Shown piece by piece: positions 46,577-56,747 of a DNA stretch of 64,000 bases. The position numbers and the translations under genes were made by a program. This stretch comes from Smittia aterrima. Its lineage: Eukaryota; Arthropoda; Insecta; Diptera; Chironomidae. The stretch is from contig CP093830.1 of the NCBI GenBank assembly GCA_033063855.1, forward strand, positions 8,370,854 through 8,434,853. Direction: 5' to 3'. The notes beneath the pieces are model-generated. The model saw nothing but the letters and a program-made list of their open reading frames with translations. It was not told where the DNA came from and searched no databases. Every line of letters begins with the position of its first letter. Position 1 is the stretch's first letter.

Positions 46577-46887
46577 ACATTTAAGATGAAATGGAAAGTT
46601 TCTGCACGTTTTGCAAAAAGTTCTTCTTTTAAAAATAAATTCGAATATCCCGAAATAGCCGCCGCCGTTGCTTGATTCGTTTACCCCTTTTCAGTTTGCC
46701 ACATTCGCCAATTAGCATAAACATAAAACCAGTTCCGAAACAAAAAGTTTCGTTCATTCCTGTTTCGTGTGACCGACGATTGTCAGGTGACTTGAGAGAG
46801 ATTTTCGCGTGTGCCGAAAGTTTAGTTTAGTTTCAGACGTTGACGAGTCAAGAGGATACAAAAAAAGAGTTTTTTGAGAGAAGAAAT

Positions 46888-47284
46888 ATGCAAACTTTAA
46901 CAGTTACATTCGTGATTCTGTCTTTTGCTTGTGTAGCAATGGCCTCAATTGGATATATTGACGACACAAGGGCTCAAGATTGCTCCAGCGGAACTTGCAT
47001 CGATGTTTGTCAATACGAAGGTTTGAGTCTCCTTCCAGGAACTGAAATCAATAACGACGGACTTTGTCGTAGAGTTCGTTGTCATCGTGACTTCTCCGTT
47101 CATATTACTCAGTGAGTTGATTCTAATTATCTTCAGTCGTTCATCAAATAATTATTTTTGTCCTCACAGTTGCTCAACAGTGACTTCCCTCGAGAAATGC
47201 AGAAAGTTCAAAGACAACTCGAAGCTCTCTTTCCCGAAATGCTGCGAAAAAACTTGTAAATACTCAGAAAAGTCAAGGAAATAA
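46888..47284 (+). CDS. single VWC-domain (SVWC) secreted protein, Vago-like
   Basis: Two exons, 46888-47111 and 47170-47284 (phase 2), give 112 residues. A signal peptide (MQTLTVTFVILSFACVAMAS) is followed by a small cysteine-rich domain: C-x4-C-x3-C early on, then LCRRVRCH, HC, KC, CCEKTC. This is the SVWC pattern of arthropod Vago-like proteins, some of which are induced by infection or nutritional stress. It has ten cysteines in the mature part against the usual eight. The ATG at 46888 is the first that precedes a signal sequence; the frame is open further up but without ATG. The stop overlaps AATAAA. It converges on the next gene with only 39 bp between stop codons. Confidence 0.85.
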
Positions 47285-47323
47285 AATTGGCGAAACGAAA
47301 TAATTTATTTAAAATGAATTTCT

Positions 47324-47846
47324 TTAACTAAGAACAACCACGGATTCAACGAGAGTACAGAACTGAAGAACATTGTTCTGATCGAACAATCTAATTTCAA
47401 TGTCGAGTTCAGTCAATGGATATTCTTCAATGACTGGCATTTTCAAGATGTAAGTGGCGAATTCTCCTTGAGAAAGTGGGCAGCGAGTTCCTTCGAGCCA
47501 GTTGCAAGCGTCATTACGATCGGCGGGCAATTCATAGACAGCTCTGATTCCGAAAGCGTAAGCAGTGATCTCAGGTCTCAAACCCGAAGCGTCAGAAGCT
47601 ATTCATTGAGAATCATGTTAGACCTTGTGCGAGGAATAAATCAAAATAATCAAACTCACTTGCAATGAAATCCAATTCTCCGATGATGTCTTGATTGCGA
47701 ACAATTCTGCATCTTTGAGTCAAATCAGGGCATCCGGTAATTCTGTGCTCAACTGGCTGGGGTCCAGTCAAACCACGATCGCATGGTCTCACTAAAGCTG
47801 ATGAGGCAGCAATGCAGAAAGCAACGAAGATTGCGACTTTGAACAT
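47324..47846 (-). CDS. NPC2-like ML-domain protein, divergent
   Basis: Two exons, 47660-47846 and 47324-47598 (phase 1, intron of 61 nt), give 153 residues. A signal peptide (MFKVAIFVAFCIAASSA) leads into RPCDRG...GCPDLTQRCRIVRNQ, then GTRCPLSQGEFATYILKMPV and a last cysteine in LQFCTLVE. The six-cysteine layout and length are those of NPC2/ML proteins. It is most similar in the window to the intronless gene at 56229, for example the RPxI-A-FG-V-ELP stretch and the cysteine spacing. Secreted lipid binding is expected from the family; the ligand is unknown. Confidence 0.85.
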
Positions 47847-47901
47847 TTTTTTATTTCTTTTTTTCGGAAGAGTTGTTAACTGAATAACTTGATTTGGAAG
47901 A

Positions 47902-47937
47902 ACTGAGTTGGCTTGAGCATGAAGGCTCGTTTTTATA
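47902..47937 (-). promoter_or_regulatory. TATA box and TCAGT initiator of the gene at 47846
   Basis: TATAAAAA reads from 47937 on the minus strand. TCAGT at 47906-47902 puts +1 at 47904, 33 nt downstream, which is the canonical arthropod spacing. The 5' UTR is about 58 nt. Confidence 0.7.
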
Positions 47938-48111
47938 CAGCATTGAAATCGTTATCATCTCAATGAACGCTGCAATAAAACAGGTGGCCAACGCACGGCG
48001 ATAGTGCTTTATGGTTGTAAGAGATATTTATTCGATAAGATAAGAGAACATTGTCTCAGCCAAATATTTTTGATAGAGCGGTTAAAATAAGTCAAGTCTG
48101 TCTCGAACAAT

Positions 48112-49012
48112 TCAATAAAAGCTGACAGGAATCTTGTAGCACATCAAGATGTCGCCATTTGGCGTTTTTGATTTAAAATGGAGTAATCCACTGAGCTAAA
48201 AATGAAAATGAATCAGTGAGATAGCGAATGGCATTGATAAGAATTTTCTCTCACCTTTGGCAAAGAGTTCGACACGTAAATTTGTGAATTGAACTTTAAG
48301 GTCCCATCAGATGTCGCCGCAGGACAATTCGAGGAATTCTCACATGAACTCGGCAGAAGAATTGCTGAGATTAAATTGACCTTGATAAGATTATTCTTCT
48401 TGGCTATCCTTCGTTATCTCACCTGATTGGGTTACACCATCGACAATCCAAAACGCTTCATGTTTCATTGAGCTTGAAGAATATGGCGAATCTACAACAA
48501 AACAAAAATTGATAATATCAGCAAAACAAAGAAGATAAGATCGACTGATAAAGATTTAAAGAAAAACCGTATGAATCACTTAGGCTTCAAACTTAAACCT
48601 ACTCGCGTCAAAACGTAGAAAAATTAAGCCGGGATACTTACTGCTCGCGTCAAATTCTGCGGTTAACGAAACAAAGTTCCCTGCGGAGAAGAAAATTTAT
48701 TTTAGAATGGGATCTGTTTGCGTCAATTGATCTAGTCAAACCTTTTTCAACATTACACGGGAAACTGCTACACGATGAGAACGTCAGATGTAGCAATTCG
48801 AATTGACTGCCTAGAACGATGATTAGCGCAATTAATTGAATGACACAGCACAAAGTTGAACAAATTGCTCAACACTTTGAATTTCATGAATTTTTGTAAA
48901 GAATTTTTTTTATATATTTACCGCAATCCTCATAAGCAATGAGACGTTGAAAACTCCTCGACATCACAGCCGGTAAGATCATTAAAACAATCAGGAAAAC
49001 TTTCACTTCCAT
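48112..49012 (-). CDS. NPC2-like ML-domain protein in six small exons
   Basis: Six exons with consistent phases (48922-49012, 48742-48810, 48642-48680, 48423-48491, 48255-48364, 48112-48195) give 153 residues. A signal peptide (MEVKVFLIVLMILPAVMS) precedes YEDCGSQFELLHLTFSSC...FPCNVEKG. The fold is an ML domain with the six cysteines expected for NPC2 (EDC, SSC, FPC, SSC, NC, MC) and the final strand GDILMCYKIPV. The smallest exon is 39 nt. Each junction was accepted because donor, acceptor and reading phase agree. It is a paralogue of its neighbours with a very different intron number. Confidence 0.82.
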
Positions 49013-49371
49013 TCCTTAAACTTTGAACTTCGAGAAAATAAAATAAATAAAATAATTTGACAAAAATTGCGAATTTCTCTGGACGATGATTTGTTTTGAA
49101 GTAACTGAGAGTTTTTTAAAAGACTCTGAAAGAGAACGAAGCTCCGATCATTATCAGAATTTGATTAAAAATAAAATTTTAAAATCCGTTGATTCCTTGT
49201 TAGTGATAAGCGTGGATACAAGACGCCCCGCAGTCGTGCCTAAAGCGTACTTTCCTTTTATCACACGCGTATCTACTTTAAAGACTTGTAAGGATTTGAG
49301 ACTAAGCAAAGTTATCTTTATTATTTCATCGGTTGATGCCGTTGTTTGATATGCTCGATTTAAGCTTCGGA

Positions 49372-50074
49372 TTATTCTTTGTCTTCGACAAGAATGTAAG
49401 TGTTGATTCCAAGTTTAGTGATGTGACTCTCCTCATGATCTTGAGAGATGAACATCGCAACTTTGAACATTCCTGGCATTGCCATCGAAGAATATTTTTC
49501 CATGTCAAACATCAAGTCCTTGATGCTAAAGTGATTCTGGAAATTTAAGTTTTGATTTTAAGCTTCAAGAAGAATTAAATGACTTTACTGGTTTGACTGG
49601 GCATTCTTCTGGAGCTGGGAAGTTAGAGACATCCTTAATCCTTGGGTAGATGTTGTCCTTGTAAAATGTTTTCATGTACTCGCAGAAACTTTTCTTCGGC
49701 AAATTTATCATCGGTTTATCAAAGTCTCTCTTTCCCTCCGAGTTATGATACAGTTGGATCCACATCTGAAGATTTTGATGAAGAATAATTGAAGAATTAA
49801 GAATCGTTACTCACATGCCACTCATCGTCCAAGGTAACAAACAAATCCGATTCGCTATTGACTTTAATTTTCATCTCGTCCACTTTCTCAATGTTCACTG
49901 TGTACTTGAACATTTCGTCAGTCTCGTTCATTTTTTGGACTTCGAGGATTTTCATTTCTAGCTATTGAATGAGAAAAATTAAATTGTGCAATTGAATATT
50001 TTAAGGTTTCTTCTTACTTTCCCGAAACAAACTCCAACGAGACTACCAACAATAAAAAATGTTAGGAGATTCAT
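49372..50074 (-). CDS. DUF1091-family secreted protein
   Basis: Four exons, all in phase 0 (50018-50074, 49815-49961, 49589-49765, 49372-49536), give 181 residues. A signal peptide (MNLLTFFIVGSLVGVCFG) is followed by a body with LFVTLDDEWHMWIQLYHNS, INLPKKSFCEYMKTFYKD and FPAPEECPVKP. The C-terminus has FKVAMFISQD. The layout, with C..YMKTFY..D..YP and CPV, is typical of the insect DUF1091/DM8 family, which is related to ML and GM2-activator folds and whose function is mostly unknown. It sits beside the NPC2-like genes, so the block as a whole looks like lipid-binding secreted proteins. The family call rests on pattern memory. Confidence 0.75.
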
Positions 50075-50093
50075 ATTTGTCACTTGAAAATTT

Positions 50094-50132
50094 CTGAAAT
50101 GAATTCAACTTTCAAATTCATTGCTATTTATA
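50094..50132 (-). promoter_or_regulatory. TATA box of the DUF1091 gene
   Basis: TATAAATA reads from 50132 on the minus strand. A TTCAG initiator-like motif follows with +1 near 50095, about 20 nt upstream of the start codon. Confidence 0.5.
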
Positions 50133-50803
50133 ACTCGTCTAATTAGAATTGAAATGATTCACAAAGCAGATTGACCGGACGAGATTCATTCGTCAACGCG
50201 TTTTAAATCTCTTCGATTAGATTGTCAAGCCACTCAATTAAAGTTAACACGTTTCACATTCTCTCGCATGTGGCAAAAACTTATCAACAAGCTCATTATA
50301 AGTTTAGAAACATTTTCTGCAGATAATAAAATTCCTAAGCGACAGAAAAGATTTTAAATCTGCTCATTAATTGATTAAGTCGCGGTTCGAATTTATGTTT
50401 CAGAGAAGATGCCAAGAGAAAATTGGGAATTCTCGACGAGTCTGCGAATCAACAACCTGTTTATTATCTAGTTTAGTAAACGAGTCATAACTTCTATGTT
50501 CGATTCAAGTTTTATATATCAGCACAGGCGACACGGCATCAATTAAACTTCGTCCTCAATTTCAACGTTTTTCCATTATGACGAAAATTCGATAAATAAA
50601 CGAAAACCTTAAGTGACAGTGAACGAGTTCAGAGTTAGCTAAGGAACTTTTTTACGATAACTCAGCAGTAAGAATTTTTGGTTTTTATAGACATGTAAAG
50701 CATTAAAAGTCTTGAGAAAAAGAAAAAATCTTTTATTTATGAATTCAATAAGTATTTCAAGAATATAATAATCCCTTTTACGGTGAAGTTGACTAAACCA
50801 ATA

Positions 50804-52348
50804 TTACAAATTGTTAGCTTTCTTTAAAGCTTTTATTGTAATACCCACTCGTAACAATTCGAACAGCTGTTCGTTTCCCCATTTTAAATTTTCGATTGAA
50901 CCAATCAAATGGCCACTTGGACCATACTGAAGTCCTGAATCATCATCGTCAACCTCCTCAATTGCCTCCATTGGTTCTGCTGGTACAATGGCATTTTTGG
51001 ATCTTTCTGAAGGGTCGAGTTCAACCATTTCAATGTCTTCAATTTCCTCCATTGGTTTTGCTGGTACAATGGAATTGTTGGATCCTTCTGGAAGATCGTG
51101 GTTCACCTGAGCGTCAATTCTTTGTCGTTTTACTGGAACAGTTTCAGTTTGGGTCATCACATTAGTAGGATTTCCGAACAGCAGATGTTTTTCTGGGCAA
51201 TCGTCAGTGAAACGGCAATCGACTATAGCATTGTAATCGAGAGGAAATATATGTGTTTCCGCGAACGCTTCTCGTATGCTGTTCGCTGTCATCTGAGTTC
51301 CAATGTAGTGTGTTCTAAACGTCTTATAGAATTGGACTAAATTTTCAATTTCGGATCTGATCTTCACTTGTTTCCAACTCTTTAACATTGTTTGTTTCAT
51401 ATGCTTCTTGGCTTCTTGGCCCAATAGTGAATTATTGTCCAGCGGCTGAATTTTATCAGTGATATTTGGAGGGAAAAAAATAATTTTTACTCCAGTGTTC
51501 TTTGACAATGTTTTCATATCTATGAAAAAACTATAGAGTGCGCCATCAAGCAATAACAATTTAGTCGTAGTTCCTTTGTCGATTTCGGGTATCAAAGAAT
51601 TCTCCATGAAACTGTTGATACTCTCAGTAGTGAAAGTTAAATTGGCACGCTCTTTTCTCACAAAAGTAATGCCATTAAGTGTATCTTCTTCTGCCAGTAC
51701 TTCTGCTAGACCTTGTGGTGCATCGTGGGCAATTAAAATTATCATCGGACCAATTGCGCCTGCAGCATTAACAGAAATACCACATGTAATCGTTTGTTCT
51801 GGCACCTTGTCACGCACGACGTCGAATGTAATACTGAACTCGTCATAGTTCCAACAATCGGCAGGTTTAGTAAGTCCGACTTCCTTAACTTGGTCCATGA
51901 ATGACGTCATAGCTTTACGCGTCGTCATCTTGAACGGCATTTCTTTAGCAACTCTAATGTTGTAGTTGTAGATAAGACAACGCAATTTCGCTCTGTTGAA
52001 ACCAGCGCTGCGATCGATGTGTTCTTTTCCATGTTCCAGTAACTAAGAAAAGAAAATTAATTTTATTTTTCACAACATTCTTTAAGAACTTACTTGTGAC
52101 AACGTTTTCGGGTTTCCATCATTTGCATATTCAAAAAACAGGTTCAGTTTTTCTTTTACAAGCGTAAGCTCTTTGATCTCGGTGATTGCCAGCTCCGCTT
52201 TCCATCGATTAATGGTTCGTTTATTCACTTGCAACATTTCTATAATTTTAGAGGAAGCCTCTCCTTCTTTAAACATTTTCATAAACTTCATCAAAGTAAT
52301 TTCATTGTGGTGTTTTATTCGCACCAAAGCCTTGTCTTTGTTTGACAT
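50804..52348 (-). CDS. pogo/Tigger-type transposase or transposase-derived protein
   Basis: Two exons, 52094-52348 and 50804-52042 (phase 0), give 497 residues. The first exon codes a helix-turn-helix of psq/CENP-B type (KIIEMLQVNKRTINRWKAEL). The join continues into a second DNA-binding part (SAGFNRAKLRCLIYNYNIRVA) and then the DDE_1 nuclease domain. The acidic triad can be placed at NYDEFS, LLLDGA and KIQPLDNNSLL, followed by the W..V / HIFPLDYNAI region of Tigger proteins. All three acids are kept, so activity is possible. The C-terminus holds two imperfect copies of an IVPAxPMExIE motif. I found no terminal inverted repeats by eye, and the gene is spliced, so a domesticated gene is equally likely. 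Confidence 0.85.
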
Positions 52349-52612
52349 TATTTCGCGAAACTATTATCGTCCTGTTCAAAGGAAATGGTTTCAAATAAAT
52401 TTTTATTTCCGATTGCGACTCTTCTTTGTGAAATCTTATTTCCGACTGAGACCCGATCAAGAACGAATTCAGGTTTTTGGATTTTTATGCGGAGTAAAAA
52501 AAATGAAATTTTTTAAAAACTTAAAAGTAAGTAATTTTGTCGAAATGGAAATAAAATCAAGTTAAATTAAAATTCGAAATTTTAATACGGAGGAAAGCCC
52601 TTCAAAAATTCA

Positions 52613-52663
52613 TCCTTTTGATAACGGTACATTTGAATTCCGTCCTTTTGATAACGGTACATT
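52613..52663. repeat. two direct repeats between the divergent transposase and zinc-finger genes
   Basis: A 21-bp unit beginning TCCTTTTGATAACGG occurs at 52613-52633 and again at 52643-52663, identical and spaced by 30 bp. It lies in the 365-bp gap between the two divergent start codons. It may be a paired binding site or a subterminal transposase site. Confidence 0.75.
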
Positions 52664-52712
52664 CAAAATATGTTCAATCTTGTTTACATTTAACTTTCAA
52701 CAACTAGTCAAG

Positions 52713-53216
52713 ATGGAAGAACACGCAATTGAATCAAATAAAACCACGTTTATAGCAGGACTTATTCGAGATTCGTGCAGTACTCCAGAGAGAAAGAAAA
52801 TAGCAGGAATCTTGCTGAAAGCAAGAGATGACGAAGAAGTAGTCTTAATTAAGGTAAATTTATTTTGTTTTAAATCCATTTTTATTAATTTTATTTTTTC
52901 CCTACAGAAAGCAAAAATATCATCAGAAAAAGCACAGGAAACGTTAATAACTCTCGTCTGCCCAAAATGTGGTAAAAAATTCCCTTCTAACTCCTTCAAA
53001 ACACCTGTGAAATCACTCAAAAATCATATAGTGCGTGATCATACTCCAGAAGAAGATAAGAAAGACGTTTGCGGGAATATTAAAGATGAAGAGACTGGTG
53101 AAATATGCGGTGAAAAGTTTGGAGCAACATGGTTACTTAATGAACATTCAAGATCATGCCGCTATCGATGCAAGCCGTCGGGAATTCCAGTTATCATCGA
53201 GGAACCTGAAGCTTAA
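52713..53216 (+). CDS. small two-zinc-finger protein of unknown function
   Basis: Two exons, 52713-52853 and 52908-53216 (phase 0), give 149 residues. The first ATG is at 52713. The N-terminal part is Lys/Glu-rich (STPERKKIAGILLKARDDEE). The second exon has VCPKCGKKF...NHIVRDH, a C2H2-like finger with an unusually long loop. After it comes C-x10-C-x13-H-x4-C (from VCGNIK to HSRSC), a second zinc-binding candidate. I do not recognise the family. It is divergent from the transposase gene across a 365-bp gap containing direct repeats, so it may be a second gene of the same mobile element or an unrelated neighbour. Confidence 0.7.
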   Translation: MEEHAIESNKTTFIAGLIRDSCSTPERKKIAGILLKARDDEEVVLIKVNLFCFKSIFINFIFSLQKAKISSEKAQETLITLVCPKCGKKFPSNSFKTPVKSLKNHIVRDHTPEEDKKDVCGNIKDEETGEICGEKFGATWLLNEHSRSCRYRCKPSGIPVIIEEPEA

Positions 53217-56168
53217 ATCAGTACTGTAAATTGACTTTACTCTTTAGCGATCTTCCTCATTAGTTAACAACTAGTTCACTATTCTTCTAGTTCAAGTTGA
53301 ACTGTTCAACTTTTTGAAAGTAGTAATTAGTTTTCTTGACTGGCGGGGTTGCTCTTGAGCAACCCTCATCCCAATCCAGCTCCGTAATGGTTAACCGATC
53401 GTTCGTGGAATGTAATTGTCACAGGAGGGAGTTTAAATGCTTTGCTGAATCTTCACGATGTTTGTTCGTCGAAGAAATTCGAGTAGATCACGAGAACGAG
53501 ATGTTTTGGAATTTATAATTTTAAAAATTTCTTTAAAAATCCGTTGCTTCAGAATAATTTTTAGGTCACATGGCATGTGAACTGTCCCTTGATAAAACCT
53601 CCCTCGACACTGAGCGAGCTCTCGGAAAATTTTTGCATTATCGATTTTCCACATTTTGCAATTTAATAAATTTTTGATGCGCGCAAAAATATTTTCTACT
53701 TGTTTGCTTGTTCGTCTTCGACAGAGAACGCAGAGACACATTAAATTCTCGTTAAATATTCATGCATAATCGGTCTTTAATATTCCTTTGATGGGAAATA
53801 TTTCGGAAAACGTGCCATAGCTCAACGAAATCCTCGCAAAAACAGCTTGGCAAGGTTCCGGCGAGAAGAATTTTCAGTCTCTCTGACGAGTTGATGAAAT
53901 TCCTCGCATTAATTGAGTGTTCCGTTCCAATATTAATTAAGAACTGACAATATTGAAAGCTTCATATACAAAATTGCAATTAAACACTTAACAAGGGACA
54001 ACATCATTCATTGAGTTTATTAACTTTCTGCTTCGTGTAAATCTGTTTCTTAAGGAAAATATTTTAATAAACTTCAATTAGAATTTGATTATTTCATCAC
54101 TCTCGTCTCTCATTCAATCGTCTGCCTTCACTGCGTGTAAAAAAAACAAACTCATGAATGTAATTTAATGGAAATATTTCTATTGTTACATCATTAATCC
54201 AACTGAAGTCATTCAGATCGCCAAGCTGAGCAAGGGAAAGAGAAAATAAAGAAATTCCTGTAAATTCCACCCTCGACTCAATCAAAACCTTTCACAAGCC
54301 CTGCCTTAGACACACATCAATTCAATTTAATGTAATAGCGTTTGGACAAATTGCTTTGTCGTCTCTTGAGAAGACGTAAAAAATATTTTTTCCCTCGAAT
54401 TCTCGAAAGGAAAATGGGAAAAAAAATTCTCGTGTCGAAGAGTTTTTCTTTCTTTTGACTGTCCGAGTGAATCGTTTTAACAATGCGGTAAGATTCATCT
54501 CCTCTCGCTTGATAGCTTCATGTTGTCTGAGGTTTGAAACGACCAAGAAAAACTTTCTCAAAGAAATTTTCACTTGAACCTTTCGCCGCAACCCTCGCTT
54601 CGAATTAATTTGTGAGTAAATGATTTTTAATTAGTACGAGAGGTCAGTAATAGCGACGAAGACTGTCGCCCACGCAACAATATTCATTTCGTGGAAAATT
54701 GTTGCACAGAAACCATAATTAAATTGCGAATAGGAAAGGAAAGTCTGAGGGGCTTCAATTCAACTTTTCTCCTTCCGTCAAAGTTTATGCTTTCAGACTC
54801 AATTTTCTCGACGGGAATTAAGTTTTCCTCGCATCACTGAATGTGTAAAGATCAAGAGGATTTTCGCAAATTTAAAACTCTAACAATGTTAAGATTTGCG
54901 AGGCTTTATTAAATTTCGCCGGGAAATTTACCGTCGCTGACAAATGGAAACGTATTGTGACGAATGACTGCCGTAATCTCATCACTCACACGACGAGCTC
55001 GTCTTCACATTCAATCGATTTTTCACATTTTTCAATCTCTTGCTATTTCATCTCGCGTCGATATTTCAAAGCAAAGATTAAATTACAATCCTCGCTTTGT
55101 GTGATAATGGATTTGAAGTTATTTCAACTCACGTGAGCCCTAATGGATTTGACGAACGTAAATATTTGCGAGTCTCCGAGACTTATCGCTTAATTACGCG
55201 TCACTGAAAAACCTGGATGTCGTATCAAATGTCAGAAAATGTCAAAACCACCGAAACTTAAACATTTCCTCTTCCAAACAAAGCCCAAGCCAACCCCCCG
55301 AGATGGAATTGATATTTTATTTATAAAAATCTTTACGCAAACAACGTGTTTTCACCCTAATTAGCGCCAATCAATTTGAACGCAGTGAATGTTTAATGAG
55401 CCGGAAAATCGAAGAAGGGAAAGTTTCGACGCCCTGAGCGATCTGTTAGCGATGATAATTTAAAAGTCGACAAGGAAAATGTTTTACATTTTGTTTGTGC
55501 AATAAAGTTTGACAACAAAGTAACTTCTCAGAGAACACCTGAGAAATGTAAGATTTGAGATAGCAAGCAACAAATTAACTTCGTTATCAATCAATTATTT
55601 GACTCATTTGTGGTTAACCAGTGTCATTGACTGTTCTTGTCAATTTGTTTTTATTTCTATCAAGTCTAGCAGGTGTTGATGATTCAGTTGAACACCTGAA
55701 GTGTGAAGCAGGTGAGACGGTTTTTTTTAGTAAAAAAGAAAGAAATCTAGTTCGTGCTCGAAAAAAGATGCTTATCAATTTCCAAAAGATGCTTTAGCTT
55801 CGTCTCTTCTGATACTGAAGTTATTTTTAATCAAAGACTTCAAACACGCGTCGTAGGTTAAAATATTTTAAACATAAATGAGTTTCCTTTTACATAAAAT
55901 TCCTTGAAATCTCACGTTTCAGTTCATCGATAATGGAATATCTAAAGACCTTTGATTCATTAAAAGACTTTGCGAAATATAAAAAATTCGTCATCTTTGA
56001 GTCAACATTTTTATTCCAGAACATTGATAAAGTGGCGCGAGCGTAATTTAATGTTATAACACCTGCGATTACTCTTGTTCTCAAGTGTAAAAATCAGTGA
56101 CGATTGTTCAACAATCTTATCGCAACTGAAGTATCAATTAAACACCTGGGCAATGAAAATATTTCGGT
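53217..56168. other. intergenic, 2.95 kb, nothing recognised
   Basis: AT-rich sequence with only short unsupported frames. It separates the zinc-finger gene from the promoter of the NPC2-like gene at 56229. Confidence 0.5.
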
Positions 56169-56205
56169 TATAAATACTTGACATTGTCGATTTATTATTT
56201 CAGTT
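56169..56205 (+). promoter_or_regulatory. TATA box and TCAGT initiator of the NPC2-like gene at 56229
   Basis: TATAAATA at 56169-56176 and TCAGTT at 56200-56205 place +1 at 56202, 33 nt from the TATA box. This leaves a 5' UTR of 27 nt. Confidence 0.75.
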
Positions 56206-56228
56206 GAGTAATTTGAGAAAGAAGAAAG

Positions 56229-56702
56229 ATGTTGAAGTTTTTGATCGTCGTCGCTTTTTTGCCTGCAATCTTCGCACAAACACCAGCACGAGCATGTGAG
56301 GGAGGTTTGCCAGAGCCTGATGGAGTTTACTTCGGAAGCAGAACCTCTCCGTGCTTAGCAGAACCTTGCAACATTGTCCGCTCAAACGGTTACGCTGTCA
56401 CTTATGTCGATTTTACTACGATCCTTCCTGCAAGTACCATCAGACCACGCATCAGAGCAACAGTCTTTGGAGGACAAGTCACAATCGTTCAAGAATTGCC
56501 TGAAGAGATTCAAAGAAATCCTTGCGGAATCCTCACTGAAGGTTCATGTCCTCTGGCTGGAGGTCAAAGAGCTTCTTACCGTCTCGAACTTCCCGTTGCT
56601 GATAACACGCCTCTCATCCCATCCGCCACTGAAATTACTCTTTTCGGTGACAACGACGATGTCATTTTCTGTTATAGACTTAACACTCAACTTGTTTTTT
56701 AA
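56229..56702 (+). CDS. NPC2-like ML-domain protein, intronless
   Basis: A single open frame of 157 residues with no intron. A signal peptide (MLKFLIVVAFLPAIFA) precedes RACEGG, SPCLAEPCNIVRSNG, a central IRPRIRATVFGG stretch, EGSCPLAGGQRASYRLELPV and a final cysteine in VIFCYRL. The six cysteines and the CPL..G..A.Y.L.LPV block are those of secreted NPC2/ML proteins. It resembles the gene at 47324-47846 but lacks its intron, consistent with a paralogue moved about 8 kb away, perhaps by retroposition or intron loss. AATAAA follows the stop by about 12 nt. Confidence 0.9.
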   Translation: MLKFLIVVAFLPAIFAQTPARACEGGLPEPDGVYFGSRTSPCLAEPCNIVRSNGYAVTYVDFTTILPASTIRPRIRATVFGGQVTIVQELPEEIQRNPCGILTEGSCPLAGGQRASYRLELPVADNTPLIPSATEITLFGDNDDVIFCYRLNTQLVF

Positions 56703-56747
56703 AGACAAGAAATCGAATAAAGTAAATTTGTAGTTACAAGATGTCAA

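Noticed and set aside
46840..46887. Upstream extension of the SVWC frame
   Set aside because: The extension has no ATG and would put charged residues before the signal peptide; the start at 46888 is better.
50700..53350. Terminal inverted repeats around the transposase and zinc-finger pair
   Set aside because: I compared the flanks by eye and found no convincing inverted match; a computed search could still find short ones.
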